24,314 bases of DNA from a virus: positions 1 to 24,314 of the IMG/VR virus record IMGVR_UViG_3300035698_016068; one strand, given 5' to 3'. The notes beneath the pieces were generated by a model, which worked only from the letters and a program-made list of their open reading frames with translations, did not search any database and had not been told where the DNA came from. The translations under genes were made by a program, and so were the position numbers. Below, in pieces: positions 1-7,400 of this stretch (position 1 is its first letter; each line of letters opens with the position of its first letter).

Positions 1-469
1 CCCGGACGAAGGCCGCGAGAGTCTGGGGGTGAACTTGTACGGACTCCTCCGCATCAAGACCGAGCTTGTGGAGCTTCCCGAGCGCTTCCGAGGCTTTCTC
101 GTCCTCGCCCTTGCCGTAGAGGATGACGATGGAACGTTTGATGAGGGAAGCCTGGCCGTGCTCACGGAGCCACTGGAATGCTTCCTCGCTCCGGGCTTTC
201 GGGATGGAGGCGCGGATTGTCTCCGCAATGATGATCTTCAGGCCGGAGGAAGTTGCGAACTCCGAAAGGTTCACCTCATCCATGGCCGCCGGAATGAGCA
301 CCTCAGACAGGTGGGTGAGCTTCTTGCGAGCGGAGCTCAACTCCGCTTCGATGCGCTCCAAATCGGCTTCGGCTTCGGCTTGCCGCTCGGCCAGGGAGTT
401 GAGGCGGGAAAGCTCTCCGCCGGAGTCGGTCGGAGCGGACACAAATGCGCTGTAGTCGGGTTCACTCAA
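1..469 (-). CDS. Conserved phage protein with N-terminal coiled coil (partial, runs off left edge)
   Basis: An uninterrupted frame reads from a TTG codon at 469-467 to the window edge, giving 156 visible residues beginning MSEPDYSAFVSAP. TTG is chosen because an AAGGAG ribosome binding site lies six bases upstream; the nearby ATG at 473-471 is followed by TGA after two codons. Residues about 20-55 are Glu/Ala/Arg-rich and look like a coiled coil (ERQAEAEADLERIEAELSS). A compact domain follows with a segment ending VHPQTLAAFVR, which I recognise as typical of a conserved protein found near helicase genes in several siphophages; no biochemical role is known to me. It is the last visible gene downstream of the helicase and the 121-aa protein, so it probably belongs to the replication/recombination block. 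The 3' end lies outside the window. Confidence 0.8.
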   Translation of the reverse strand, partial: MSEPDYSAFVSAPTDSGGELSRLNSLAERQAEAEADLERIEAELSSARKKLTHLSEVLIPAAMDEVNLSEFATSSGLKIIIAETIRASIPKARSEEAFQWLREHGQASLIKRSIVILYGKGEDEKASEALGKLHKLGLDAEESVQVHPQTLAAFVR

Positions 470-552
470 TTCATTCTCCTTTTCTGAAAAGCATGAAAGA
501 AGTCTAGCCGTCCGGAGGGCAGAAGTAAACCCCCCCCCGGGCGTTGTCTCGC

Positions 553-918
553 TTACCTCCTCGTGTCCAACCCCTCGCAAGCAATTCGGATGTAGCGCTG
601 CTCCCGGCCCGACCACTGGAGGAGGGAGACCCGACCCGAGTTGTAGAGCGAAGAGAGAGCCACCGACCATCCGATCAGCGCCGGGTTGCCCACCAACACA
701 AGGTGGTCCCCGTCCCGGTACTTGCTCAACTTCTTGTGAAGCTCACCCATCACCGTCTCCGGATTGAACGGGGCGGCTTTCGGGGAGAGCAGGAACTCCA
801 ACCTGCCGAACACCAGCGCTGATTCGAAGTTGTACTTGGGGACCAGTTGCTGTTTGGATTCGTCCCAGCGTTGCTGATCCTGGATGACAAACACCGTGGG
901 TTCTTGCTTCATATCCAT
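553..918 (-). CDS. Conserved phage protein of unknown function, 121 aa
   Basis: The ATG at 918 overlaps the helicase stop by ten bases, so translation is probably coupled to the helicase; GGAG lies five bases upstream. A second ATG two codons later (912) is possible but further from the ribosome binding site. The protein has a central stretch GDHLVLVGNPALIGWSVALS and a C-terminal QWSGREQRYIRI segment. I recognise this pattern (a short strand, then LSGDP/LVGNP-A-IG, then W-x-R-x-x-RRY) from small proteins next to phage helicases, but know no activity for them. No membrane segment, cysteine cluster or nuclease motif is visible. The call as a real gene rests on gene order, overlap and the conserved pattern. 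Confidence 0.8.
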   Translation of the reverse strand: MDMKQEPTVFVIQDQQRWDESKQQLVPKYNFESALVFGRLEFLLSPKAAPFNPETVMGELHKKLSKYRDGDHLVLVGNPALIGWSVALSSLYNSGRVSLLQWSGREQRYIRIACEGLDTRR

Positions 919-2618
919 GCTTTCTCCCCGTCTCCGAGTATTTGGTTGGCGACTTCGAACTTGGACCTGAGATTGCTCACAATGTCCTCGTCTATCGTAC
1001 CCCGGGCAATCAAGTCAATGTACTCAACCTCTTTGTCTTGGCCGATCCGGTGATTGCGGTCTTCGGACTGCAACCGCTCGATGAGCTTGAAGCTGTTCGA
1101 ATAGTAGATGGAGACGGTGGCGACGTTGAGAGTCAACCCCGTAGCCCCGGCCGCAGGATTGGCGACAAAGACGGAAGCCTGCTCTGAGGCCGGGAGAGTC
1201 TCCCGGCCGATCAGAACCCCGCCGGAGAAGACGGCCCGTTGGCCCTTGAATCGAGCCTTGGCCTCCGCCCGGAGGTTCTCCCCCACCAGGCCATCGTACC
1301 GCACAGCCTCCACCCCGTCCCCCTTCAGCGCGGCAAGGATCAGCGTGATATCGAGTTGAAACCGAGCCCAGACAATCACCTTCTTCCCCTCGCTCACCGC
1401 TCGGGAGACCTCCTGACGAAGGTGCTCCAGCCTCGGATTTGCGCCGGGGATTGTGTACGTGGGCTCGCTGTCGTCTTCGGTGGGCAAGTAGCCGGAGGTG
1501 ATTTGTTGAAGCCTCAGCTGACGCTTCAAGATTTCCTCTGCCGCCGCCAACAACTTCCCTCCTTGGGGCTCTCGGTTCACGCAGACCGGACAGGGGTACA
1601 GGTAGCCCTCCGCCTCCACTTCCTTCGAACCCCCGCACTCAAAACAAAGAACGGATTGCTGCAGGGGCCTCCCGTCTTCGTCCGCTCCTCCGCCTTCCTC
1701 CCGGAGCCACACCAGGTAATCCTCGTGCATCTGGCGATAGACCTCGGATTGCTCCGGCGTCATCTGGAAGCTCAACCGCCGGTAGCGCTTCGGAGGAAGG
1801 TTGAGCCCTGCGGACTCCTTCGTCACCCGCGTCATCAGCGGCCGAAGAAGCTCCCGAAGTTCGTCCAGCCGTCGAAACGTCTTCACCACCTCAAACTCCC
1901 GGCCCTGTTTCCTCTTCTTCGTCACCGGGTCCCAACTCCAGGATTGGGGGTCCATCCTTTTCTCAAGAACCGCAAAGTGGTTCCGGTAGGCAGCAAAGCT
2001 CGCCAGGTCGTTCCGCTCCCAGTAGCCCGGGGAGACGAACTCCGCCAAGGTATACATATTGAAGGGTCCGGTGGATATGGGGGTGCCGGTTAGAACCCGG
2101 TGCATCTTCGCATACTCCCCCGCCCGGAGAATCGAAACAGTCCGCGTTGCCGTGGGGTTGTTTATGTAGTGGGCTTCATCCAATACAAACAGGACCTTCC
2201 TGCGGTGGAACAACTCAATCAGCGCCTTCTTCCCGTTCGTCGTCGTGAATGCTTCGTAGCTGATCGCAAACCAGATAAGGCCGGGGTGGTCGGAAAGCTC
2301 CCGGCAAGACTTCTGGTGACGGATGGTGGAGGACTTCTCGGATTGATAGAACAAGGCCCGAGTCTGGGCCATGACAATCTCGGGAGTGTGGGTGGGTATT
2401 TCCTCCTCCACCCAGTTCCGATGAACCCCGTTGGGAGCCACCACCACCACCGCGTCGATCCGCCCCGCGAGGAAGCTCACCGCTGCCGTGTCCACCACCA
2501 CCTTCGACTTGCCCACGCCCTGTTCCCACAGGATCATCCGGCCCGGAGTCTCGCAATGGCGCTCCAGCTCCTCACGCTGGTGAGGGAAGGGATTGGTTTG
2601 GAATTGATAGGGGTCCAT
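909..2618 (-). CDS. SNF2-like superfamily 2 DNA helicase/ATPase with inserted zinc ribbon
   Basis: 569 residues with the full SF2 motif set: Walker A (EQGVGKSK, residues 32-39) after the Q-motif-like PFPHQ, motif II DEAH at 147-150, motif III LTGTP at 176-180, and near the C-terminus GATGLTLN (motif V) and EDRNHRIGQ (motif VI). The RxHRIGQ form of motif VI is characteristic of the SNF2/Rad54 group rather than of replicative DnaB helicases. Between the lobes a Cys4 cluster (C325, C328, C343, C346; CFEC and CPVC) should bind one zinc. Such proteins are ATP-driven DNA translocases that in phages are taken to assist replication or recombination. The start is clear: AAGGAG eight bases before the ATG at 2618. 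It is the first gene downstream of the gene-free repeat region 2622-3102 and likely starts the replication block. Confidence 0.93.
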   Translation of the reverse strand: MDPYQFQTNPFPHQREELERHCETPGRMILWEQGVGKSKVVVDTAAVSFLAGRIDAVVVVAPNGVHRNWVEEEIPTHTPEIVMAQTRALFYQSEKSSTIRHQKSCRELSDHPGLIWFAISYEAFTTTNGKKALIELFHRRKVLFVLDEAHYINNPTATRTVSILRAGEYAKMHRVLTGTPISTGPFNMYTLAEFVSPGYWERNDLASFAAYRNHFAVLEKRMDPQSWSWDPVTKKRKQGREFEVVKTFRRLDELRELLRPLMTRVTKESAGLNLPPKRYRRLSFQMTPEQSEVYRQMHEDYLVWLREEGGGADEDGRPLQQSVLCFECGGSKEVEAEGYLYPCPVCVNREPQGGKLLAAAEEILKRQLRLQQITSGYLPTEDDSEPTYTIPGANPRLEHLRQEVSRAVSEGKKVIVWARFQLDITLILAALKGDGVEAVRYDGLVGENLRAEAKARFKGQRAVFSGGVLIGRETLPASEQASVFVANPAAGATGLTLNVATVSIYYSNSFKLIERLQSEDRNHRIGQDKEVEYIDLIARGTIDEDIVSNLRSKFEVANQILGDGEKAWI

Positions 2619-2665
2619 GTGTGTGCTCCTTTTCTAGGTCCGGACTCTACCCGAGGAAGACGGGC

Positions 2666-2683
2666 CCGGGAAGAGCCTCCCGG
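2666..2683. other. Small hairpin in the helicase leader
   Basis: CCGGGA and TCCCGG form a perfect six-base stem around a six-base loop, 48 bases upstream of the helicase start. Both strands could fold it. There is no T tract after it on the minus strand, so it does not look like a terminator. A role in controlling helicase translation or mRNA stability is possible but unproven. Confidence 0.35.
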
Positions 2684-2757
2684 CGCCCGGGGCACGACGA
2701 ACGGGGGAGGGCCTGGGGGACGGTAGCCCGGGGGCTTTCGGGCAGCTTAGGGGTGCG

Positions 2758-2790
2758 CCTACGCACTTTCAGGGCACCTACGCACTTTCA
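2758..2790. repeat. Tandem 14-bp direct repeat CCTACGCACTTTCA
   Basis: Two exact copies lie at 2758-2771 and 2777-2790 (period 19). The core TACGCACTTT reappears inverted (AAAGTGCGTA) at 2931-2940 and 3077-3086, giving two direct and two inverted copies across the gene-free stretch. Spacing and repetition are like iterons or protein-binding sites. Confidence 0.8.
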
Positions 2791-3086
2791 ACTTTACTTT
2801 TCCGCAGAAGAAGTTCTAAGTGCTTCCCGAGAAAGCCCAGACGGGGCAAGGGCTTAGGCCGGGGGCGACTATACTTTACGCTCTTATTCTACTTTTATAC
2901 TTAAAATATAGGGTTAGTAGGTAAGGGCTAAAAGTGCGTATATCTCCCTCTGCGCCTACGAACGGAAACGAAAGTGGAAAAGTAGAATAAACCAGTAAAG
3001 TAAAGTACAGCCTTGCCGGTAGCCCACGCCCTTCTGGGCTATCCGCCGGAAGCACTTAGAACTTCTTCAGCGTTCCAAAGTGCGTA
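2779..3086. repeat. Large nested inverted-repeat region, candidate replication origin or regulatory structure
   Basis: At least five arm pairs share one axis at about 2937. The best is a perfect 21-bp arm at 2807-2827 (starts GAAGAAGTTC) against 3048-3068 (ends GAACTTCTTC). The others are TTATTCTACTTTT (2884-2896) against 2978-2990, TACTTTAC (2872-2879) against 2995-3002, AGCCCAG (2834-2840) against 3034-3040, and TACGCACTTT (2779-2788) against 3077-3086. The motif ACTTTAC also recurs (2791-2797, 2873-2879; inverted 2995-3001, 3000-3006), and AAGTGCTTCC occurs three times (2818-2827, 3086-3095, inverted 3048-3057). The middle (about 2869-3010) is clearly AT-richer than the GC-rich surroundings. 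The region separates the structural block from the helicase. I see no gene in 2622-3102. Origin function is inference; a transcriptional or RNA-level role is an alternative. Confidence 0.75.
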
Positions 3087-3102
3087 AGTGCTTCCGAAGT
3101 CC

Positions 3103-3435
3103 TCAGCGGTGCGAATCTTTCCAGTTGAGGAACGTCAGCAGGACCGTTCCCAGGGCCACCCCGAGAATGGCGAGGTTGGTGACTAGAGGCACATACATGT
3201 CTTTCTGGGGGGTAGAGGTGAGCACGAAGATGTACCGCCCTCCGAGAGCAAGGAGCCCAGAGAACCGAACCCATCGGGCTGCGACCACCACATGATTCTT
3301 CTTCACCTCCGGGTCTCGGTTCATCAAGAACTCCAGGAAGGCCGCCAGCACCAGCACCAGGCCCACAATCCAATCGAGCCATACCCACCCGACTCCGGGA
3401 ACCAGGAAACCGTTCACCGTCAGAACTTCATCCAT
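3103..3435 (-). CDS. Small membrane protein, three predicted helices
   Basis: 110 residues with three hydrophobic segments at about 18-37 (VWLDWIVGLVLVLAAFLEFL), 56-72 and 83-103, joined by short charged loops (NRDPEVKKN). Its ATG overlaps the stop of the upstream holin-like gene by eight bases (ATGGATGA), so the two are probably translated together and may act together in the inner membrane. I cannot assign a family. A partner or antiholin of the upstream protein is a guess from overlap and topology; another membrane role is equally possible. It is the last gene before the gene-free repeat region, which begins at its stop codon. Confidence 0.72.
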   Translation of the reverse strand: MDEVLTVNGFLVPGVGWVWLDWIVGLVLVLAAFLEFLMNRDPEVKKNHVVVAARWVRFSGLLALGGRYIFVLTSTPQKDMYVPLVTNLAILGVALGTVLLTFLNWKDSHR

Positions 3436-3781
3436 TCTTGTCCTCTTTCTGCCCCTTTAGGGCCGACTTTAACCGGCTCAGGAGTCCCACCGGGTCTTCT
3501 GAGAATTCTTTGCCTAGGGCGAGAATTGCAGTGAGCAAATCACGGGCCGCGAATGAGAACAAAAGGATGTAAAACCCCTTCTTGGAATCTGTGTAGGGTT
3601 CGTCCGCGATATACAGAGAAACTCCCCACGATACAAACAGGGCTGAAGCGAGGTATCCAGCGAACATCCACCAGCCTCCGGCTCGGTCTCCTAACAACCA
3701 GCGAGCCACAGCAGCAACAATCCCAAACAGAATCGGGCTTTCAGCGAGGGTGTGGAGTAGATGTACAACCTGTTCTTTCAC
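3428..3781 (-). CDS. Holin-like membrane protein
   Basis: 117 residues with three hydrophobic segments at about 16-31, 37-57 (GWWMFAGYLASALFVSWGVS) and 69-90, and a charged, lysine-rich C-terminal tail (KSALKGQKEDKNG). Size, three-helix layout and charged tail fit phage holins, which form lesions in the inner membrane to end the infection cycle. The start is a GTG at 3781, three bases after the stop of the DUF4376-type gene; no strong ribosome binding site is visible, so coupling is likely. It lies directly downstream of the tail tip genes, a common place for lysis genes, but the spanins and the muralytic enzyme are about 16 kb away on the other side of the tail genes. The function is inferred from topology and place only. 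Confidence 0.65.
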   Translation of the reverse strand: MKEQVVHLLHTLAESPILFGIVAAVARWLLGDRAGGWWMFAGYLASALFVSWGVSLYIADEPYTDSKKGFYILLFSFAARDLLTAILALGKEFSEDPVGLLSRLKSALKGQKEDKNG

Positions 3782-3784
3782 AAT

Positions 3785-4432
3785 TTAGCTGTCCCACGTT
3801 ATAGCGTTGAGCGCCACTATGTCGGGGGCGGCCATAATTTCGGTGTGCTTGTTTCGCTCTCGGTCCAGAAGCGAAAGAATGTATGCCGCCAACGCGGCGG
3901 AAAATTCGACCAAGTCCACCGAGGGCAAGCTCACGATAGTCGAGTCCTCATCGACCATTAAAGTGGGGGGGTCTGCGGCGGAATTGCGCAAGGTAGTTTC
4001 CGCCCGGAGCGCGTACAGCTGAAGCCTTCGTTGGCGGTCCCGGTCAATGGGCCAAGTGCGGCTATCGAAGTCAAATGTACCAAACTCCCGGCGCTGTCGT
4101 TCGGCTGAAATCTCCGCCTTTTTCTGTTCCTTCAATCCTTCCAGCGTGGGGTCGGTGAAGACGTAAGTGACCCCGCCTTCCCACTCCTCCAGCGCCACCA
4201 CAGCCGCAAGGACGCCGGGGGCGTAGCCCGAGGAGAAGTCCACCGACGCCAACGGCAGGTTCACGGCCGTTCGGTCCACCTCACTGAACCCGGAGATGCG
4301 GGCTCCCTCGGTCGTCCACGAGTGGATCGTCACCTGCAGGTAGTCCGTCGAAAACTCTTGCGTGATGCGCACAAGTTGATGGTGGGTGACGAGGGCGCCG
4401 TTGGGGGCGAGGCGTGCTAGAGATATGAACAC
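3785..4432 (-). CDS. DUF4376-type tail-associated protein, 215 aa
   Basis: The second half contains KKAEISAERQRREFGTFDFDSRTWPIDRDRQRR-like sequence (about residues 125-165). This matches the pattern of the DUF4376 domain seen in phage tail fibre accessory and assembly proteins (Lys-x-x-x-Ile-x-x-x-Arg, then a short beta-hairpin, then Asp-Arg-x-x-Gln). The C-terminal part is helical and leads into ILSLLDRERNKHTEIMAAPD. The start is a GTG at 4432, with GGGAG eight bases upstream inside the end of the giant tail gene. Immediate position after the receptor-binding protein supports a role as tail fibre assembly factor or small tail component. The N-terminal ~120 residues are mostly beta-like and unassigned. 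Confidence 0.75.
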   Translation of the reverse strand: MFISLARLAPNGALVTHHQLVRITQEFSTDYLQVTIHSWTTEGARISGFSEVDRTAVNLPLASVDFSSGYAPGVLAAVVALEEWEGGVTYVFTDPTLEGLKEQKKAEISAERQRREFGTFDFDSRTWPIDRDRQRRLQLYALRAETTLRNSAADPPTLMVDEDSTIVSLPSVDLVEFSAALAAYILSLLDRERNKHTEIMAAPDIVALNAITWDS

Positions 4433-4434
4433 TG

Positions 4435-7400
4435 TTAGAACTCCCGAGACAAATTGATGTTGATCACGCCCCCGCCCACTTGCGCTCCGTCGGAATTGCG
4501 GATGATGGAGAAGTTTACTTGCCCCTCCATATTGAAGGCAAAAGTGCCGGTGTACGTCAGCTTGGCGGACCGAGTTGAGCTGAGAACTCCCGTGGAAGGG
4601 ACAAATGTGGCCCCGCCTCCGTCAGCTACAACAAAGCTGCCCAGCTCAAGAGAGTACCCAGACCCGATGTTGGTGACTTCCGGAGCGTACCAATTGCCAG
4701 CTTTCGTATTGACGTTGGGCCCTCCGGTCTTGGTGTTCACCCTCCACACCGATCCGTCAGAGCGGAACTCGATGCTTGCGGTCACGGTCGCGGTTCCGGT
4801 CACATACAAGTAGAAGTTTCCAGCCCCGAAGGTGAGATATTGTGTCACCGGACCGGCGCTGGGAGCAGCGGACTTGTTCTTGCCGAAAGTGAACCGCTCG
4901 GTTTGGGGGGTGTAACCGGCCCGGGAGGCGGTAATGTCGATCCATCCACTGTCTACGCTGGAAGGGATAGAGGTGATTGTGACCGTGCGGCCGCTCGGGC
5001 TCCCCCCGGAGGTGGTGAGAATGGAGGCGTTGCTTTTCACCTGGGAGTAAGACCAGTTGTTTGAATCGTCGGTTCCCCCGATGGTGACGGTCAAAGTAGA
5101 GGAGCCGTTGGCGTAGCTCTGAACCACCCCGTCGGAGAAGGACGGAAAGTTAACAGAGACGTTGCTGAGCTTTGCGGAGACACCCCCTACACCCGCCGAT
5201 CCGGAGGGACCGAAACCCACCGCTCCGGCTTTTCCACCTACGCTGGTGAAAGAGGAGTCCAGGAACAACTTCTTGCCCGACGGGGAAGAAGAGGAAGTGT
5301 GATGGAGGTTGCCGTTGATGTAGTAACGGACAAACTGAGCGTCTGACACAATGCTGAAAACATCCCCCGGGGAACGAGACACCACGCCGCTTACGGAAGA
5401 CCCGTTTTCATATACGTTGGCTTCTCCGGTGTTTCGAACGTACCAAGCATAGTCAAGGGAACCAAAACTATTATCCGTTGTCGGGTCGGAGTTCAACCCG
5501 ATCATGTACGCTTTGTCTGTGTCGGAAGGAACGAACGTGACAAAAGCCGAGTTCACAAAAGACTCACGACTGTAGCCTGACCCGTTCCATCCTGCGTCTC
5601 CTGATACTTTGGACAGCTCTCCTCCGGACCAGGTCATGTTCGAATCGGACAAGATCATAGTGAACGTGCCCTTGCCTTCCGCTCCGTCTTGGGATTGAAT
5701 TCGGACCGAAGCCCACTCTCCAGCCGGGATCGTGTCGGTGGGGTTGGTACTTACCGCCGTGGCCGTCGTGACATACAGGTACTTGCCCCCGGAAGCGGGG
5801 ACCGATTGCGACCACCCGTTGTTCAGGCCCGAGAGGCCGCCCGAGGCGAAGGTGTAGTTGGTAGTGGCGGAGGGAGGAGCGGGGGGCGTGCCAGTGTCGT
5901 TGCGTTGATACACGAAGACGGAGGCGGAGTTGAGGCCGTTCGCCCCGTTCACGCCGTCCAGCGTCAACAAAGCCGCAGCCGCCCACTCCCCCGCCGCAAT
6001 CGAATCCGAGGGCTCGGTGGATACGGCCGTGGCGATAGTCACCCAGAGGTAGTCTCCCCCCGAACCCGGGATGGTGCGACTCCAGCTGTTGTTCAGGCCC
6101 GAGAGGACGCCCGAGGCGAAGTTGTAGGTGGTAGTGGCGGAGGGGAGAGCCGGAGGAGTCGCGCTTGTGGTTCTCCGGTAGGCGAAGACGGAGGCGGAGT
6201 TGAGGCCGTTCGCCCCGGGGTCTCCCGGGTCTCCCGGCGCCCCGCTTTGGGCCAGGAGCGATGCCGCTGCCCACTCGCCCGAGGCGATGCCGTCGGAGGG
6301 CCCGGTGGAGGAAGCCGTGGCCGCCGTGACCCACACGGGGTCGGTTCCCGCCGGGACCGCCACCACCCATCCGTTGTTCATCCCGGTCGGAGTCTTCGTG
6401 GCGAAGTTGTAGTTGACCGTGGAGGTGGGCAAAGGAGGAGTAGAAGTCAACCGACGGAACAGGAAAACGGTGGCATTGTTCAAGCCCGGGGGCCCTTCCA
6501 AGCCCGGGTCTCCCGCCTCTCCCGGCGCCCCGTCCCGGGCGAGGATCGACGGGGAGGACCACTCCCCAGAGGCAATGCTGTCGGTGGGGGAGACGGAGGC
6601 AGCGGTGGCCGCAGTGACCCAAAGCGGATCGGTCCCGGCGGGGACGGCAGCGAGCCACCCGTTGTTCATGCCCGAGGGCACGTTGGTGGCGAAGTTGTAA
6701 GTGACGTTGGTAGTGGGAACCGAAGGAGTTGTGGTCTTTCGCTGGAACAGGAAGACCACAGCCGAGTTTTGTCCGGGCTGTCCCGCGTCTCCCGGCAATC
6801 CGTCGATGCCGGCGGAGCCGGAGACGAAAGACTGAAGAGCGGTGAGGCCGGAAGAGGTGGTTGCGGCCTCAACCACAGCAATCAAACAGTCTGTCGACAA
6901 GGGGGTGAAATCCACCGCCGTGTTAGAGTTGTTGAAAGCCTCCCAGCCCCCGCCCGACTTCGGGCGACAGGTAAACAGATTCAGGACCGGGAGGGAGAGC
7001 GGGGGGAACCGAGCGCTGACCGCAGTGTTGGAGTAAGCCAAGAAGAAACGGCCCGTGGCCCCTTCCCCGTAAGGGGTGTTCAGGTTCCCCGTCATCCCCG
7101 AGGTCCGTTGAACCCCGTCGGGGTGGTTGAAGCGGTTTGCGCTGAGGTAGAGTTCGCCCGCATTGGACACCCCGGGGGAGGTTTGGTCCAAGTAGAAGAG
7201 GAAGTTGCCGTTGCCTCCGATGAGGCCTGGATTCCAGTCCGGGGGAATTGAGCCCAACGCATCCGTTCCGGGAGCGCCCGCTCCTCCGTCCAGTCCGTTT
7301 TTCGTGAGGATTCGAACCGTGGCCCACTCCCCGGTCAGGATCGGATCGGAAGCGGAAGCGGAAGCAGCGGTGGCGGAGGTGACGAAAAGAAAACGCCCAG

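Noticed and set aside
471-473. ATG next to the AAGGAG of the leftmost gene
   Set aside because: It leads to TGA after two codons; the TTG at 469 is in the open frame with better spacing.
530-538. Run of nine C between the first two genes, possible phase-variable tract
   Set aside because: It lies in a short gap behind a stop codon and is not placed to switch a frame or promoter; it may even be a sequencing-length uncertainty.
2869-2960. Possible sigma-70 promoter for the helicase (minus-strand TTAGCC with TATATT)
   Set aside because: Spacing of about 15 and poor -35 match; AT-rich DNA gives many such hits. Not listed as a promoter.
5689-7251. Long plus-strand open frame (520 codons) opposite the tail tip gene
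   Set aside because: It is antisense to the repeat array; its Gly/Arg/Ser/Val-rich repetitive product mirrors the repeats, and the minus-strand frame has clear domains. Other long plus-strand frames (1239-2093, 9946-10869, 14017-14946) are rejected for the same reason.
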